DNA from: Diplosphaera chodatii
Taxonomy: Eukaryota; Chlorophyta; Trebouxiophyceae; Prasiolales; Stichococcaceae
DNA length: 64,000 nt
Direction: 5' to 3'
Assembly: GCA_032358165.1 (NCBI GenBank)
Contig: JAALGY010000047.1
Span: 372,001 to 436,000, forward strand
The notes beneath the pieces are model-generated. The model worked only from the letters and a program-made list of their open reading frames with translations. It made no database searches and was not told where the DNA came from. A program made the translations under genes and the position numbers. Position 1 is the first letter of the stretch; each line of letters begins with the position of its first letter. This document shows positions 49,201 to 60,894 of this stretch, piece by piece.

Positions 49201-52200
49201 TTGGCGGTGACCTGGTCCTTAGTAAGCAGCACGTTCTTGGTCTTCAGGTCCGAGTGCATGACCTGCATGATGCACACCGGCACACTGACCACTGGCATAG
49301 TAGAGCAGCAGCAAGGTGGCACCTGGGTTTGGGCAGCGTTGCCATGGAAAGACGCTGCATGACGACATGTATCGTCTGTTGTGCAGGTGGCAGTGCATCA
49401 CACTGGCGCAAGTGCAGCACAGTTTGGTTCCGCCAGGGCGGCCAAGCTGCTGCGCACCCCATGGGAGTGCAGGAAGAACAGGCCGCGCGCGATGTCCAGC
49501 GCCACCTGGTGCCCCTTGATGTACCAGGACAGGTCACCATCCACGTCGTCCTGCAGCGCCGAGCACAGGTCGCCGCCTGCACCCCCACGCGACACCGCAT
49601 GCATCAGGTACCGCACGCTTGCGCTGCACATGAGGAAGTTGAACACACGTGCTGTCAGGACAGGCGTCAGGGGTTGCTGCAAGTCAGCTTGAGTGCGCCA
49701 CGGCCATGCTGTTGCATGTGCACAGCCAGCGCGGGTGCTCTTGGGTGCAGCACAGCGACACGCCCACCTTCCATGAACTCGCACACGAGCATGGGGTCGG
49801 ACCCCTCCTGCAGGCAGGCGCCATAGAACTGCACGATGTTGCGGTCGTAGTTCAGGCTCTTCAGGATCCCCACCTCCTGCGGAAATTTGCATACCCGCCA
49901 ATCAGCATCAATGCAGCTGCCAGCAGCATCAAACTTAGCCATTATAGCACAGCGGTGCTTGAAGGCTTACAGCAGTGCGGCTGAAACAGCATAGTTGCCA
50001 GCAGCGGTCAGCACGAAGTGCGCACAGACTGCAGCATGAGCTGTCCAACCCCTCAACCCTGATGCATCACCTCCATGAAGTTCTCCAGCTGCCCGTCCTC
50101 CGTGTGCAGCAGCTGCTTGACGGCGACGTCCTGCACCCCACCCCGTAGCGCCCTAAACACCTTGCCGTAGGAGCCTGCACACAGAGTGCCAACATCAGGA
50201 CTGCAGGGCCCAATGGCAGCTGAGGTTGTAGCCACTGTAGTAGCACCGTAGCATGTGCGATCCATGGCATCTGGAAGGCGCCACTCTACAGGCATGGCGG
50301 CTACAGTAGAGGGCTCACCAGCACCCAGCAGCCAATCCGTTCCATCCTCCTGTATGTGCAAAGGTCCCAAGACCATTCATACTCATGCTCACTAGGCGGT
50401 GGCAGTAGTGCCTGCTGCCCAGTGCCAACTATACCACTGCATACTGCTTCTACTGCATCTTGATAGACAGTTGTGCATGATGGCAGGTGGACAAGGGCAG
50501 GGGCTGTTTTGCCGGCGGCGCACCTTCTTGCAGATCTGGATCTCCGCATGCGGGATCGCCCACCCCTTCAGCAGCAGGTCGTGGTGCGCCGGCTGCAGCC
50601 CCTTCTCGCCAGCTTCAGCGCAGACACATAGGTCTGAGTGAAGATGTGTACATACGTAAGTAGCACATTCATGCCGTCAAGGAGGTGAGACTACTGTAGC
50701 TTGTGCGGGCCTGGGCCTTGCTCCGCTAAACACGGCACTGTGGCAGGCACTGGACGGTGGGCACCCTGCATCCTACGGGGCAGACCCCATGATTCGTATA
50801 AGCAGGCAGCTGGCAGCGGCAGCGGCAGGAGCAGGACATCAAAACGACAGAAACTACTTGCTGTAACCTACTTCTTGGCATTCAAGCAGGAACCAGAGTA
50901 AAGGTTGCATTCAATTTTGGCACAGAACAGCAGGCCACCCACGAGTACGCTATATACATGAAGTGCCACTGAAACCTGAGTTACCAGCTCACCGTCGCCG
51001 AACTGTGCGCGCAGGGACCCGGGCAGCGAGCTGGCCGCAGAGTCCTGCATGTTGCGCGGCATCTTGGCCACCATCGCCCTCCAGCGCGCGTCGGCCTCTG
51101 CCTCCGCCGCCACCCGCTTTGCCTTCCGCCGCCGCGCCATGCACCACCCTGCATCCGGGTACGCCAGCCGTCAAGAAAGTACTGACTCTGGTGTCGGTCG
51201 GGCCTTGACAAAGCAGCACGGCCACTGGTCGTGTTGATGGATCATGTTTGTTCACCAGTCATCAGGCAGTGTGTGGTCCTCAACTGTTGCACCACCATAG
51301 ACATGTAAGGCCTGGCGACCTACATGCGAGGATGATGGCGATGATGATCCCCAGCACAAGCGACACTGCAATGCCAGCAATGGCGCCGATGCTCATGCCG
51401 CTGCCGCCGGCTGATGCTGGGATGACCGTCCCCGGCGGTGGCGTCGGTGCCCTATGGTCAGCAGGCTGAGGGTTGACAGCAATGCGAAAGCAAGTTTGCT
51501 GCTCATCGGGAACACTTCTGCGCGTCATAGCCAGTCACACTACACGGACATGCAGCATTGCTGGGTGCGGCCAGCTCACCCGATGATGGTGAGCGACCGG
51601 TTGGCGCCGCCATTGGCGATCGACAGGAACAGCTGCGGTGCAAAGCATCATCTGCTCAGTGGAAGGGAACGCCGCCAAATGCCCTGTGCAGCCCTGCCCA
51701 GCTGCAGTGTTGGCATCGGTTGGGCAAGCCTGTTGCGCAGCTTCGCAAAAGGACAGCTCAGGTGCTAGCAAGACCTGCACTGCATACCCACCGCATTATA
51801 GGGGTTGAGCTCTGGTGCTGACCGCGCAGTCAGCAGGGTCACGGTGCCTGGCACGCCGTACCCTGCCATGAGGGCCCCGACCTGGCTGCCGAACGACTGG
51901 GTGAAGTTCTGCAGCGCACCCAGGAAAGTGCGTGACATGGCCGCCGCAACTCTCTTGCCCTTGCTGTGTTAGGTCCGAGTAAGCATATGGGCATCTTGCT
52001 GCTGAGGACAATCACAACACATGATGATTGTCCAGCGCAGCGCAGCATGCACTTCGTCTGTAGGCAGCTGCTCCTAAATGCACAGCTATGAGGGGCCAGG
52101 CCCCAGGGCACCTGGACAAAGGCTGGCTGCGTGATGGCAGCGGTGGCGGCAAAGGTCTTGGCCACTGGCGCCACGAAGCTTGGCGAAGGAGTTGTGGCGG

Positions 52201-54523
52201 CGCTTCCTGCTGTCGAAAAGTCCCCTCCTGCTGCCACCGAAGCGCTTCCTGCTGCAGGCGGGGGCGCCCTGGCGGCTGTTGCTGGCGGCGGCGCTGTGCT
52301 GTTGGCGGCTTCGGTCTGGATGAGCATCGTGGCGGTGGCCACGGTGCTGTTGGCCGCTGTCTGGTTCACAGCCAGCACCTGCAAATATTGCATTTCATGT
52401 CGAATCACATGCCAGTGCAGGACCAATCAATCTGGAATCATCTCCGTATTATCAGCCGCAGCAGCTATCAGATTGGCAAGGCTGGGCACCTCAGGCACTT
52501 AAGACATGCACAGCAGGTGATACGCAGGCAGCGTATGGCAACTCGTGCAGCTGTCAAGGACAGATCAGCACCCTGGCGTTGATGAGGGTTGGGGTCGTGG
52601 TGGCGACGGCCGCCAGCAGCGCAGTCTGTTCGCTCACCGACACCGGAACAGCCCCCGTCCCATTGAACTGCGGGGTAGCAGTAGCCAGTTTGCAGATGCT
52701 ACCTAGCAAAGGGTGTTGCACAGAAACTGTGCGGTCTGGCACTGTGACATCGTACTGAGCTGCCTGCACACTCTGCCTGTAACATCTAAGTAGCCTGCAA
52801 GTCCATGCGACCTACCTGGATGACTGCCAGCACGAAGTTCGTTTCCGTCGTCAGCAAAGTGGGGGGCAGCCGCACCACAACCGGCGCAGCGGTTGCAGGC
52901 ACATCCAGAGCCGTGGCTCGGAACGCAACGTTCTGCAGGGGAGCAGTACGCATGTTGGCGGCAAGTGAGGGTACATAAATACCTGTGTCCTGACAGGCAA
53001 CCTTAGCGGTACTCGAACACACTGCAAACCTGCTGCGCGGCGCCTCTGGCAGCAGCACCAGCAGCTCACCGAGTAGCCGAGCGTCTGCATACTGTTGGTG
53101 AGCACGGCGGAGTCGATGAACTCCTTCTGGCCCAGGCGCGTGAAGAACGACTCGATGGTGGCGTACAGCGTGACGTTCAGGTCCACCGCGGTGAAGTTTG
53201 CGAGAGCCGATTCCGCAGCTGGGGGCGGCGCTGCCGCCGCCAGCATCCGCCGGCCCATCACTGCAGTCATGCAACAGCTTTCAATACGGCGGCTTTGAAA
53301 CAGAACCCCCACAGAGGCGCCCCATCGTGAACTTCGGCTGCAGGTCGCCCTGCAACAGCAGCAACTCTTTGCAGCATCATGGGCAGCGTCTTGGGCCCTG
53401 GAGTCTGACCCACCCTGCGAGGGCGGCGGCTTGGCAGGTGGGCTGCTGGCTGTGCCGCTTCCTGCTGCCACCTTCCGGCCGGGGGGTGGCGCCCTGCCGC
53501 CCACCTGCTTCCCGGGAGCTGCTGTGCCGTTCAGGTTGGCGATGAAGAGCGGCGCCGGCTCCGCAGCGACCACCTCTGTGTCCGCCTCCAGATTGAACAG
53601 GCTGAACAGCACCTGCCGGTGACAATTGTGTAAACAGTCAAGCAGGGTACGCCGGTGCATTTTGATGCCGCGGGACCAGAGCACTAGCTGCTGGTGCTGT
53701 GGTTGCCTCAGCATGCAATGGCGATGGAATGACGCCTGGCGAGCCCGGGTGCAGGCAGATGCCCAGTCGGAAGGCTGGCAACACTGATGTGCAATGCCGT
53801 CCTCAGCTTCGGAGGCCTGAGGCGGGCGCTCCGCAGTCGAGAGCTTCGCCCATCATGCGGAAGAGCACCTGGAAGGTCTGCTGGAAGGCCTGGCGCAGCT
53901 GCGGCGTGACGGGGGACAGGCCCGCGCCCGACGCCCGAAACTGCAGCACGATGACCGCCGTCTTGGCGCCCGCCGGCAGCTCGCCCGGCCTGAAGAGGTC
54001 TTTTGCAGCAACACTGCCTGCAGGATGTTGCAGTGTCCGCTCACTGCACGATGTGTTGCAGCTGGTTGACACGCCATGCAAGTGCGGCCCGATCAACATC
54101 AGCCCGGTGGCAGCCAGCTTGGAGCTGAACGCGCTCTGGATGTGGCCTGAAAAGCCTGTCCCAGTTCATACAGTGGCATTGTGCTGACCGCTATTTTGGG
54201 GCGCAGAATGGCAGGCAAACGCCGGACCCTTGCAGCTCGTGAACATGCAGCTCACCTTTGCGGGCCTCCGCAACTGCCGCGGCGCTGCTGTTGCTGCTGG
54301 CGGCTGCGGCTGCGGGCAGCGGCGTCGTCTGCAGCACATGCCGGCTGCCGCCGCCATATGCCCTACCACTAGGCAGGTTCGCAGACGGCTCAGAGATGGC
54401 CGGAGTGCGCAGCGTGTTAGCCCCAGCTGATGCGCCTGAGATGCAGCTGGCGAGGCACAGCAGGCACGCCAGCACCGCAGCCGCATCGCGGCTGCTGCGA
54501 GGCCTGCATTGCGCTTGCAACAT
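43291..54523 (-). CDS. Receptor-like protein kinase D with giant C-terminal tail
   Basis: Predicted 1719-aa receptor kinase, 30 exons: 54523-54256, 54017-53869, 53612-53414, 53260-53070, 52932-52816, 52667-52572, 52378-52112, 51908-51792, 51632-51580, 51451-51324, 51148-50993, 50612-50524, 50349-50319, 50174-50071, 49876-49768, 49576-49458, 49262-49132, 48865-48803, 48703-48610, 48442-48380, 48224-48100, 47827-47637, 47314-47186, 46956-46816, 46556-46397, 46101-45874, 45783-45325, 45105-44526, 44286-44082 and 43688-43291. The ectodomain resembles B and C (EQTALL; GTVTLLTARSAPELNPY). The helix SIGAIAGIAVSLVLGIIIAII is followed by a basic patch. The kinase domain has GAGSYGKVF, VAVK, HSDLKTKN, DVG and APE. 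The tail of about 870 residues is Ser/Ala/Gly/Arg-rich with short coiled-coil-like parts. The junctions at 49132 and 45874/45783 are the least certain. Confidence 0.83.
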
Positions 54524-56101
54524 GCGGGGGTTGCAGGACGCTGCTGCCGAGCTGCGCAGCGCGCGGAGGGCGCAGACGCGTTCTCAGGGGCTCAGCTGCC
54601 CGCTGCTTTCCGCTCCGCCGGTGGAGGCCATGCTTGTGGTGAAGTTCTTGTGCGGTACCAGCAGGCTCTGGCGGCGCAGCGGCTGCTGATGCTGTGACCT
54701 GCCGCCGCCTGCCGGCCGCCTATGGTGCTGAAGCTCCTCGCAGCAGGCCTCAAATCCTGTTCACCTTCACCTGCAAACAGAGCATCACCCTAACCCCTCA
54801 GAAGCCTGGCCAGTGGGCTTTTCAGAACGGACCCAAAAGTACACGCCGCAGCTGCGGCTGGGGCCCACGCACTCCCACTGCAGCTGGTGAGTTGCCACTG
54901 TTCTGCGCACGCGACTCATCGTCAAGCCATCGGTTAGTGAATGCAGGGAAAGGACCCGCTGTTGTGCGTCACCTAAGGCGCAGGCTGAGGTACATCGGCA
55001 AGGTTCCCATTGGGTCCCTCTGACGATGCGCCTGACTCAGATGCCTGAAAGATACAAGGCAGAGATGCGATACAGAGGCTGAGCTCACGGGCAGTGCCCA
55101 TTTGTCAGCTGTGCCAAAATGTCACGGAAGTGCGCGTCCGTGCTGCCACCGGCTGGCTGGCCGGGCAAACGGCTCCAGCATGTGCTCCGGGAGCCTTTTG
55201 ACGCCCCACAACATGCACGCGATGCAAGCCGGGCGCCAGAACCCCCTGGTCGACACACAAATGCAAACCTCCGATCTCCCGTGCAGTTTTCAGTAGTCGA
55301 CTTTGCTGCGTGCATCGGTGCCCCGACCGCGCGGCGCCCGGCAGTCACCGCAACTGTAGTATGTCCCGTCATAGAACTACATCCTCTGCACATAGATTAT
55401 GATGCCGCACCAGTCAGCGTGAGTGCTCCCTCAGCCTTGCGTGTCACCTTGGTCCCTTGTTACAGCAGTGCTGCCGCAGTGCGAGTGGCACCTGAAAGCT
55501 GCTTCCCACTGCTCACAAAGGTGCATTGATGCGCAAAGTTCTCTGTTTGCCGTTGGGGTGCGGCGTGATGCACGCCGTGCAGTACAATAGTGACCAGACT
55601 GAAAGGGTGAAGACATGTGCGGAGACCTGCGGCGGCGCAGTGGCGGCCAGTCATCAGTGCACAGCTGGGGTTTTCGAGACAGTTGAATGGATGGGCCATC
55701 ACGACACAAGCCAGTGTTCGAGCAACGAAACATCAGTCGTGGTGTTTCTGCGCGACTTCACCCTTTTACGGACGTGCACGTCAATTTGGACCTGGTGAAG
55801 TAAGTTTGGGCGACGCTGCCCTTATGTTGAGCGTGCTGCGGCTTTGTGCTGAAGCGTGGCGACCGTGCTGCGGCAATATGGTGGATGGCATTGACAGCTC
55901 GGCTTGGAACACACCACAGATCGCACCGACCTCTGAACGAGACCCCGTGCAGTACATGTGCACGCTCCACTGAGGCGGTGTTCGGTATGACTACTGGCGC
56001 AGCTTTTCACGACCAAACCGTGCACTGCACGTTTGAACAAAACACTTTAAGACCACCCCAAACGTCTGTCCGGCTGTGCAGGCCCTGCTGGCCGCTCTGT
56101 C
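54524..56101. other. Intergenic: kinase D promoter side and SUMO protease 3' flank
   Basis: A 1.6-kb stretch. Several ORFs are open on both strands, but none shows splice-consistent extension or a recognisable domain. Confidence 0.4.
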
Positions 56102-59100
56102 TCAGGCGATCCTGCCGGCCATGATGTCGGAGGTGACCTTGATGCGCAGGTTGGGCATGTCCGCCTGCCGGAAGGGCGGCGGCGTCAGCTCCACACCCCG
56201 CCCCGCCGCATCCGCAAACTGTACAGCAAGGACTGCTAATGTAAGCATATATTGGCGACGGCAGGCTCCCAAAGTTGCAGCCGGCGTATTGGAGCGTTGC
56301 AACATGCCTGTCAGGCAAGCCTCAGCACACTGCCGCAGGCCCTGTCGGCATGCAGCGCAATGCACTGCAACCGTCAAAGACACAACGAGCAGCCCCCACC
56401 TGCAGCGTGAACACGCCGCAGTCCCAGCCGTTGAGCTGCTGCGGGATGTCGCGCTCGTAGCGGCGCGGCCAGGCGCCCGTGTCCACCGCCGCCCCGCGCT
56501 TGTTCTGGTACTCGTCCGCCACCCAGCGCGCCAGCGCCTCCACCACCTCCGGCTCCTTGCCCTGTGGCGAAAATGGCGAGGGTGCATGACCAGGGTGCAG
56601 GAGGTAGCCTGATTGCTGAGCCTGGTTGCTGAACGGGTATGAGCTGAGGGACTGGCGCCTGTCTGCCACCCAGCACACGAGCGCCTCCACCACCTCTGGC
56701 CCATGTCCGTGCGATGAGAACATCGGCTGTAGTGAAGGCACTGAAAGTGAGACTGGGATGCTGGAGGCAGGTTTGTCATGTTGTATTGCAGGGAGGGCAT
56801 GGGATGTGGGCTATCCGGCTTGTTGAGAGCCCCGGGTACGTCTCAAGTGGCTATGAAGGTGTCACCAGCCGGCGCTAACTGCTGAGATGCAATGCGCTGC
56901 CCAACAGCAGGCTAGCTCCAGCCCCCGACATGACCCATGCTGCCTGCCGCACCGTCATGGAGTCGTAGTAGAAGATGGCTCTGCACGCCAGGTCCACGAC
57001 CGCGCACGTCCAGTGCGCCCCCAGGTGCACCTGCAGTGCACCGCTAACGCTGATCCTATCAAAGCTTGGCCATGGCAGAGATCCAGTCTGTCACAGGATA
57101 TGGTGGGTGTAGTTCTCGGTTGCCCTGCGTCATGGGAGTGGCGCTCCATGACCACATGGCTCATTTGTGCTGAGACCATTTGCATAGCAGGCACGCTCGC
57201 AGCGCAGGCCATGGCGCCAGTTGGGCACAGAGGCTGGGAGCCGCTCAGAACTCTGTGCGTCTCAACAATCAGACCATACGTCCTAAGTTATGCGGTCAGG
57301 GTTCTGGGCGCCTGCGACTGCCGCTCACCGGGACGATGACGCGGTCGCAGTCCAGCACGGAGGGCGAGGCCTGCCCCATGCGCTGCAGCCGCTTCTCCGT
57401 CGTCCACCGCCGGACCTCGCTGTAGTTGTACTCGTGCTTGTCCCTGCGATGGGCAGACGCACGCTGGTATTGATACGTTATGTACATTGCGGGTCCATCG
57501 CCGCGGCAGCTGCTGTGGAACAGACTGCGTGCCATGGACTGCAGACGTGCCATCGCCGTGTGACTTTGTTGGTCATCTGCTATCATCGAGGTGTTGGGAG
57601 GCATGGTTGTGCACGCTGCGGGCACGCACCGCACAAGCTTGTTCACGAAGAAGGAGTTGAAGAAGTGGCACTTGGGGCCACGGCCCTGCTGCCGCCGCGC
57701 CGTGTCCCGGTCCTGCAGCAGCGACAGCATGGACGTTGGCACTACTCACAGGGAAACCCGGCACCAACCAGATCCGAGCTGTTTCATCGACCTGTCCAAC
57801 AGGGTGTGCAGGATTGGCATGAGGCCATCGTGTGTCCCTGATAGCACCTGATGATGTCCCTGATAGCAGAGCACCGTCAGCATAGCAGCTATATGCAAGA
57901 TGTCACCTGCAGGAGCGCCATGTAGATGTTGATGACCTCGTCGTTGAGCCAGCCGCGGCCGCTCATGCAGCGGATCTCGGTGCGCCGGATGTCGATGCCC
58001 GCCCGCTGGTGCTTCGCCAGCAGCTGCACCACATGCACAGCAATGACATCAACAAACTGCGCACCGCCCGAGTTCTCGACAGCAATGCCAGGCTGCACAC
58101 CACATGTTGCGCCGTGTTGTCCCGTCCAACATGCAGCACAGCAAACTTCAGAGCACTTCCCTGGGCCCCGATGCCAAGTAGATGCGAAGTGTGTTACCTC
58201 CTTTGGCGGCCCAGGGGCCAGGGCCTCGGCGTACCGCTCCCGCTGCTCCTCTGTCAATGGCCGCACCCATGCACCTGTACCGCAGCACGAATGTCGGCCT
58301 CGGAACGCAAGAGGCGCAAGGCAAGGCGGCCTGCATCAAGCTGCTGTGGCACTTAAGGGAACATAGGAGCAGTGGCACGGGCATCACGCTGCGACACTGT
58401 GTGCCGGCAGGGTCCAGGGCCTATCACCTTCCTCGTCTTCCTGCTGCTCCTCGTCCTCGTCGCTGAGCGCCGCCTCCTGCAGCGCGCTGCTGATGCCCTC
58501 CTCGTCGGCCCTGTAGCATGTACAGTCCACACACCTGTCACACTGGCACAGCACAGGAAGCACATCGCCTCTAAGATCGCGGGCCTCCGCCCTCAAGTGA
58601 ACAGAGCCTTCACACCAGGCGCCGGCACAGAGACCAAGACCAAGGGCGCCCCTAAGGGTGAGCATAACATTGAATCAGGTGCACTGAGCACTCACGAGAG
58701 GTTGCCGTCCAGCTGCTGGCCGGAGCCCTCGTCAGCGGGCGCCGCCCCGTCGTCGTCGCTGCTGAGCAGGTCGATGACATCACTGCCCGCTTCCTCTGCT
58801 GCCGGTTTCGCCCGCGTCGGTTTGGGCTGCCGCTTCGACCGCGGATGTGCAGCTGCGGGCTGCGCATCCGGGGCCGCCGCTGACGCTGCTGCTGTTGTTG
58901 GCCTGCGCCATACCCACACCAAATAATGAAGACCCTGTGACATTGTGATTGTGCCGAATCTACGGAGTGATGAAGGCACAAGCACTGCGAAGCTGTAAGA
59001 TTGTATGACAGGCTGACAGGCTGAGCACTACCAGCGTGTGACAGGTTGCAAAGTGGGAAGTTGCCCGTAAACTGCCCACCGGCTGGGCGCCGCCGGCTTG

Positions 59101-60894
59101 TCTGCGGACAGGCTGAGCGCGGCGGCCGCGCGTGCGAGCAGGGACTGCGCCCTGGGGCCGCGTGTCAGATCCTCAAAGCGCTTGTGGCTGGCCGCGAGCA
59201 CGGCGTCCGCTCGCTCCCTCTCCTGCCAAGACGATGCAGATATTGCATCTCGGTCCAGAAATGCATGCCATTCTGGTCAGCATATCACAATTGTTTGAAG
59301 GCCTGCATGGTGCTCTCTTTCTTTCTGCTGTGTGGAGTTGACAACATGATGCTCTGGAAGCGTCACCCAGGTGGTTCACGAATGCATGGAGGCGTGCTTG
59401 ATCCATGTCGCAGCACACAGCATGCGGTGCGCACCACCTTGCGGCGCTGCTCGTCGAGGCTCCGGTAGGCCTCCCGGAACGCCGGCTGCAGGTGGGGCTG
59501 CAGGTGCTGCGCCGCCGTCTGCTGCGACAGCGACGCCAGGAACTTGTCGAAGCCTGCCAGGGCACCGCCGCTGCCGCCGCTGCTGGCGCCTGCCGCCGGG
59601 GGCCGCTGCGCCTGCTGCGCCGGCGGGAGGTGCGCAGGTGATGCCTCCGCAGCCACCGTCGGCGCCGGGCTTGCCTGGTCGGCAGCAGCGCCAGCCTGTG
59701 CTGCTGGTGGCTGAGGAGTGCTCACCATGCGGCTGGCATTGGAAGTTGGCACTGGCTGCGATGAGTTATGGGCTCCAGTGCGCTGCTGCCTGGCGATGCT
59801 TACCGCCTGAAGGAAAACCAACTGCCTTGTCATGGCTCGCTGGCTGAATGGTAGACACAACATCAGCACCAGGTTGTATGTCCAACTTGATCCCTGACGC
59901 CACGGCTAGTAGTCAACCGTACAGCACACGCACTCACCTGTTGCCACAGCCACTGGGTCTCCGCCTGACTGCTTGCCAGGGTGGCCTGCGCCGCCAGTTG
60001 CTTCACCTCTGGGTTTTGCAAGTCCTGCAGCAGGCAAGGTAGGTAGGCAACCAACGTAGACCTTCCACATTGCCAGAAGATCACCAGCTTTCAAGCAAGG
60101 ACACGCTTATCAGCATTGCTCGCAGCAGAGCATGCACAGCGACTGAATGCCTGTGCGGTGAGCTGCGTGTCTGATGGTTGCCACTGCTCTGCCGAGCGTG
60201 CCATGCTGCCTGGGGTGATCGCCAAGCGCTGTTGGGGACTGAAGCTGCGGATGGCAGCCCCGGGTCCCAGCACACGGCGCCCCCGTGTGAGCGTGCTGCG
60301 GCGGATATCGGCCGCCTGCTCGGCTGGTACAGAGCCGTTATTACGTGCTGTCCTGCCCAGCCCCGTCACTGCAGCTGCTATGCTGATCTGCTGCGGCAGT
60401 GGCGTGCTGAACCGGAGAGCAGCCAGGCCGTCATTCGGCGGCGAGAGCAGCGTGCTGGGCCGCCGCCACCTTGGGGCTGGCAACTGTCTGCTTGCAGGCG
60501 ATGGCAGAAGGTTGCGTGTCTGCCCGTTGGCTTGATGCTGTGCAGCAGGCCGCGGCTGCCGTGGGGTAAAGTGCCCGCTGCCACGCCGCTGCTCGGTCAG
60601 GAAGCCTGGCGAGAAAGGCAGACGCCCGATTGGCGGCCCGTTGGCCCGCGGCTCCTGTCTGTGTTGATGCGACACGCCGTTCTGCAGCGGCTGCTGCGAC
60701 GGAGGCTGCTCAGACTGCTGATCGCGGCTGGTGGCCTGCCGCTTGAGTGGCGATGAGGCTGCTGCCACTTCGCTGCGCTCTTCGGCGCTGTCGTCAAACT
60801 TACGCTTCTGCTTGCCAGAAGGCCTGAGCACGCTGAGTGCTGCCTCTCTGACGCTGTTCCCAAAGTTAGCAAAGCTGTCCGGGAACCCCACCAT
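56102..60894 (-). CDS. ULP1: Ulp1/SENP-type SUMO-specific cysteine protease
   Basis: Predicted SUMO protease (deconjugation and/or maturation), about 809 aa. Exons: 60894-60103 (donor uncertain), 60024-59938, 59806-59438, 59222-59080, 58902-58696, 58510-58428, 58274-58198, 58023-57907, 57712-57630, 57443-57329, 57030-56953, 56561-56400 and 56218-56102. The C-terminal C48 peptidase domain shows GWLNDEVINIYMALL, CHFFNSFFVNKL, then VHLGAHWTCAVVDL (catalytic His and Asp), QQLNGWDCGVFTLQ (oxyanion Gln, catalytic Cys) and the end FRQADMPNLR. The N-terminal half is disordered, with a basic KQKRKFDD patch that may be a nuclear signal. An acidic-flanked hydrophobic core (VIDLLSSDDD, exon 58902-58696) looks like a SUMO-interacting motif, followed by a Glu/Asp-rich exon. 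Start: the first ATG in frame; an earlier GTG-initiated extension was not used. Confidence 0.92.
56661..56703 (-). repeat. Intronic duplicate of a SUMO protease exon fragment
   Basis: About 35 of 40 aligned bases match the start of the exon at 56561-56400 (copy at 56514-56556). Translated, it reads GPEVVEALVCWVAD against EPEVVEALARWVAD. It lies in the preceding intron and has no in-frame splice partner that I can see, so I treat it as a partial exon duplication. Confidence 0.65.

Noticed and set aside
55085..55393. 102-aa minus-strand ORF between kinase D and the SUMO protease
   Set aside because: It has no domain, signal peptide or splice extension, and cannot be told from chance.
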